From the NCBI GenBank assembly GCA_900299065.1, contig OMIJ01000138.1, positions 1 through 7,079 of the forward strand: 7,079 bases of DNA, written 5' to 3'. Position numbers and translations under genes: made by a program. This DNA comes from Hyphomicrobiales bacterium. Lineage in GTDB: Bacteria; Pseudomonadota; Alphaproteobacteria; Rhizobiales; Beijerinckiaceae. Below, piece by piece: positions 5,046 through 7,079 of the stretch. Positions within the stretch are counted from its first letter, which is position 1; each line of letters starts with the position of its first letter. Under the pieces are notes generated by a model. That model was not told the DNA's origin and ran no database searches. It was given only the letters and a program-made list of their open reading frames with translations.

Positions 5046-5836
5046 TCGAAGCGATAGGCATCCATCAGCATAATGCCGCTTTGTGCGCTGGTGTGAATGC
5101 GCTTGCCTTGTGCGCCTTCGCCTGCCGCGCCCATGACAAAGGGGAAGGGGAGGAAGTGATCATCTGTAGGATGATTTTCTTTGAAATAGGGCGCCAATTG
5201 CCGATAGCGCGCCATGGAGCTTGTATCGCCAGATTCGGCGACTTTTTGAACCCAATTGCCAAAGTCCGAGACCCAGACAGGCGTGGGTGTATCGGGTGCA
5301 TTGCGCACTTGCATGAAGGCATAGAGATTATGGGTCAGCGTGCCCGATCCCATGATTAATATGTCTTTGGCGCGCAGGCCGCGCAGTGCCTTGCCCATAG
5401 CGATATGATGGGCAGGATCAGAATGAGACTGGATCGATAATTGGACGATTGGGATATCAGCCTGCGGATACATCAGCTTTAAAGGCGTCCAGGTGCCATG
5501 ATCAAAGCCGCGATTGGTCTTGAGATGGGCCGGCAGGCCAGCTGCTTTGAGCAAATCCACGGCCTCTTGTGCCAGAGCCGGCGCGCCTGGGGCGGGATAA
5601 GTGATTTCATAGAGCGGGCGAGGAAAGCCGCCAAAATCATAAATCATCTGCGGTTGGACATCTGCGCTCAAGGCTGGCTCACGACTGTCAAAATGGGCCG
5701 AGGCGATCAGAATGGCTCGAGGGCGTGGCAGACTTTGCGCCAGTGAGCTGAGAAAATCGCGCGCCGGGCTTTGCTCCAGCATGATCATGGGGGAGCCATG
5801 CGAGACAAAAAGGGTGGGCATGAGAGAGTGCGACAT
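5042..5836 (-). CDS. YgiD/LigB-type class III extradiol ring-cleavage dioxygenase
   Basis: The 264-residue protein matches the DODA-type subgroup of LigB dioxygenases (E. coli YgiD, plant DOPA 4,5-dioxygenase), cytoplasmic metal enzymes that open catechol rings. Expected metal and catalytic histidines are all visible: His13 in LFVSHGSPM, His48 in SAHFDS, His113 in RGFDHGTWTPLK, His169 in GSGTLTHN and His227 in PTDDHFLPF. Length is normal for the subgroup. The start at 5836 is chosen because GAGGA lies just upstream; an ATG at 5857 would add seven residues, but the bases before it are pyrimidine-rich with no ribosome site. It follows dgkA on the same strand by 93 bases, with no terminator seen between, and its last codons overlap the end of the EutA-like gene. 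The substrate is unknown; YgiD-type enzymes act on DOPA and other catechols. Confidence 0.88.
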   Translation of the reverse strand: MSHSLMPTLFVSHGSPMIMLEQSPARDFLSSLAQSLPRPRAILIASAHFDSREPALSADVQPQMIYDFGGFPRPLYEITYPAPGAPALAQEAVDLLKAAGLPAHLKTNRGFDHGTWTPLKLMYPQADIPIVQLSIQSHSDPAHHIAMGKALRGLRAKDILIMGSGTLTHNLYAFMQVRNAPDTPTPVWVSDFGNWVQKVAESGDTSSMARYRQLAPYFKENHPTDDHFLPFPFVMGAAGEGAQGKRIHTSAQSGIMLMDAYRFD

Positions 5837-5840
5837 ATGA

Positions 5841-5845
5841 TCCTC
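5841..5845 (-). promoter_or_regulatory. Ribosome binding site fixing the LigB-type start
   Basis: GAGGA on the minus strand lies 4 bases before the ATG at 5836. The upstream in-frame ATG at 5857 is preceded by TCCTCTTAACCAAA, which offers no pairing to 16S rRNA. Confidence 0.55.
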
Positions 5846-5929
5846 GATCAAAGCCATTTTGGTTAAGAGGATATGGCGGGTCAGAGTGAAAATTGAACTT
5901 GCATGAATACAAGGGCAGTCTTTCGAGCT

Positions 5930-6289
5930 TCAGGATGTGATCAGTCCCAGACGCAAGGCCAATGCGCCGCCCCAAACAAGCAGACATATAAGTATGGCAC
6001 AAAAGACTGCCGCCGAGCCCATATCCTTGACGATTTTGATCTGCGGATGGATCGCTGGGGTAACATGGTCACAAAGCTTTTCAGCACAAGTGTTGAGCAA
6101 TTCAATCGCCAGCAATAGGAGGACTGAGGCCAACATGGCGACGCGGTCCCATATTCCGGTACCCAGAAACCAGGCAGAGGGCAGGGCCAGGATCAGCAGC
6201 ACCATTTCTTCCTGAACGGCGCGCTCAGTGCGACCGGCATGCCAAAAACCCGCACAAGTGTTGCGGAACGCATAAATCAGCCTCAACAC
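5930..6289 (-). CDS. dgkA: Diacylglycerol kinase, prokaryotic DgkA type
   Basis: The 119-residue protein is a small inner-membrane kinase that phosphorylates diacylglycerol to phosphatidic acid, recycling lipid headgroup by-products. Seen: AFRNTCAGFWHAGRTERAVQEE (7-28 span; amphipathic surface helix and conserved Glu), then ELLNTCAEKLCD (63-74) with the two glutamates Glu63 and Glu70 that match the active-site pair of the E. coli enzyme, and KDMGSAAV (88-95), a hallmark motif. Three membrane helices fit at about 29-45, 48-67 and 92-112. The start is a GTG at 6289 with GGGAGA 5 bases upstream; the next codon, TTG, is a possible alternative. It lies 37 bases after the DAHP synthase stop with no visible terminator, so it is probably co-transcribed with that gene. 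Confidence 0.93.
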   Translation of the reverse strand: MLRLIYAFRNTCAGFWHAGRTERAVQEEMVLLILALPSAWFLGTGIWDRVAMLASVLLLLAIELLNTCAEKLCDHVTPAIHPQIKIVKDMGSAAVFCAILICLLVWGGALALRLGLITS

Positions 6290-6326
6290 TTGCTTCTCCC
6301 CTGCCGCTCACTCAGCTCCGCACAGC

Positions 6327-7079
6327 CTATTCTGCTGCGCGGATCAGGGCAGGTTTACCGGCTCTTCCGGCCTTAAGCAATTCGGCAATCAGAAAGGCAA
6401 CCTCAATGGATTGCTCGGCATTCAGGCGCGGGTCGCAATGGGTGTGATAGCGATCATGCAAATCAAGCTCGGAGATTTCACGCGCCCCGCCAAGGCATTC
6501 AGTCACATTTTTGCCGGTCATTTCCAGATGGACACCACCCGCATGTGTGCCTTCCAATTGATGCACGGCGAAGAAATTGCGGATCTCGCCCATGACACGT
6601 TCGAAGGGGCGAGTCTTGTACCCGCCCGCCGCATTGATCGTATTGCCATGCATAGGATCACAGGACCAAACAACGGTGCGCCCTTCGCGTTTAACGGCGC
6701 GAATGAGGCCGGGCAAATGCTCGCCCACTTTGTCATGACCAAAGCGACAGATGAGTGTGAGGCGACCTGCTTCATCCTGTGGGTTGAGAATATCAATCAG
6801 GCGCAGAAGATCATCAGGCTTGAGTGAGGGGCCGCATTTGAGGCCGATGGGATTTTTCACGCCACGACAAAATTCGACATGGGCATGATCATATTGACGC
6901 GTCCGGTCTCCAATCCAGATCATATGGCCAGAGGTGGCATAATGGTCACCCGTAGTCGAATCCACCCGCGTGAGCGCCTGTTCAAAACCGAGCAAGAGAG
7001 CTTCGTGCGATGTGTAGAACTCCGTCTCGCGCAATTGCTGATGCGCCTCAGGGTTCAGTCCGATCGCGCGCATGAATGC
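6327..7079 (-). CDS. Class II 3-deoxy-7-phosphoheptulonate (DAHP) synthase, C-terminal part
   Basis: The frame is open to the window edge, giving 250 residues of a protein usually about 450-470 long, so roughly the first 200 are missing. The enzyme condenses phosphoenolpyruvate and erythrose 4-phosphate, the first step of the shikimate pathway. Class II motifs seen in order: FYTSHEALLLG, DSTTGD, WIGDRTRQ, KCGPSLKPDDLLRLID, WSCDPMHGNT, GTHAGGVHLEMTGKNVTEC and HCDPRLNAEQ. The His of GTHAGG, Glu of HLEMTG and Asp of CDPRLN are the family's metal ligands; the fourth, a Cys, would be in the missing part. The Met encoded at 7071-7073 is internal, not the start. Class II synthases are common in alphaproteobacteria, actinobacteria and plants. 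dgkA follows by 37 bases on the same strand. Confidence 0.95.
   Translation of the reverse strand, partial: AFMRAIGLNPEAHQQLRETEFYTSHEALLLGFEQALTRVDSTTGDHYATSGHMIWIGDRTRQYDHAHVEFCRGVKNPIGLKCGPSLKPDDLLRLIDILNPQDEAGRLTLICRFGHDKVGEHLPGLIRAVKREGRTVVWSCDPMHGNTINAAGGYKTRPFERVMGEIRNFFAVHQLEGTHAGGVHLEMTGKNVTECLGGAREISELDLHDRYHTHCDPRLNAEQSIEVAFLIAELLKAGRAGKPALIRAAE

Noticed and set aside
5053..5076. GGCAT/ATGCC hairpin just after the EutA-like stop, as a terminator
   Set aside because: The stem is only 5 pairs with a long loop and no T tract, and it lies in the coding end of the convergent gene.
5837..5857. Upstream ATG for the LigB-type dioxygenase
   Set aside because: No ribosome site precedes it, while GAGGA precedes the ATG at 5836, and family members begin close to the MPTLF segment.
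6411..6827. Open frame on the plus strand within DAHP synthase (138 codons)
   Set aside because: It is antisense to highly conserved class II DAHP synthase motifs and has no ribosome site of note.

Overview
The window carries nine protein-coding genes, seven complete and two cut by its edges, on moderate-GC DNA with short intergenic gaps. The class II DAHP synthase, the short YeeE/YedE-type membrane protein and the general codon style suggest a proteobacterium, most likely an alphaproteobacterium. This is inference; nothing in the window fixes the genus. No tRNA, rRNA, CRISPR array, insertion sequence or phage gene is visible.

Layout. Positions 1-324 (minus) hold the N-terminal end of a YeeE/YedE-family membrane protein. 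It is divergent from a 5-carboxymethyl-2-hydroxymuconate isomerase (HpaF type, 438-812, plus). That gene converges on an ACMSD-like amidohydrolase (853-1866, minus), with a strong intrinsic terminator between them. A 253-bp divergent regulatory region (1867-2119) separates the amidohydrolase from two tightly coupled paralogous single-domain cupins (2120-2758 and 2760-3374, plus). These end at a textbook intrinsic terminator (3389-3426). Just downstream is an EutA-like actin-fold ATPase (3456-5045, plus). It overlaps, tail to tail by 4 bp, a YgiD/LigB-type extradiol dioxygenase (5042-5836, minus). Upstream of that on the minus strand are diacylglycerol kinase DgkA (5930-6289) and the C-terminal half of class II DAHP synthase (6327-7079). 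These three minus-strand genes could form one transcription unit.

How the genes may work together. The most interesting block is 853-5045: amidohydrolase, cupin pair and EutA. EutA is known as the chaperone-like reactivase of B12-dependent ethanolamine ammonia-lyase, but neither EutB nor EutC is encoded here. Its neighbours are instead mononuclear-metal enzyme folds (amidohydrolase and cupins), and its own N-terminus is a His/Asp-rich segment that looks like a metal-binding tail. This may be an uncharacterised catabolic module in which a EutA relative serves a client other than ethanolamine ammonia-lyase. The HpaF-type isomerase and LigB-type dioxygenase on either side belong to enzyme families of aromatic ring cleavage, so aromatic catabolism is a reasonable setting. 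The substrate cannot be read from the sequence. DAHP synthase and DgkA are ordinary housekeeping genes.
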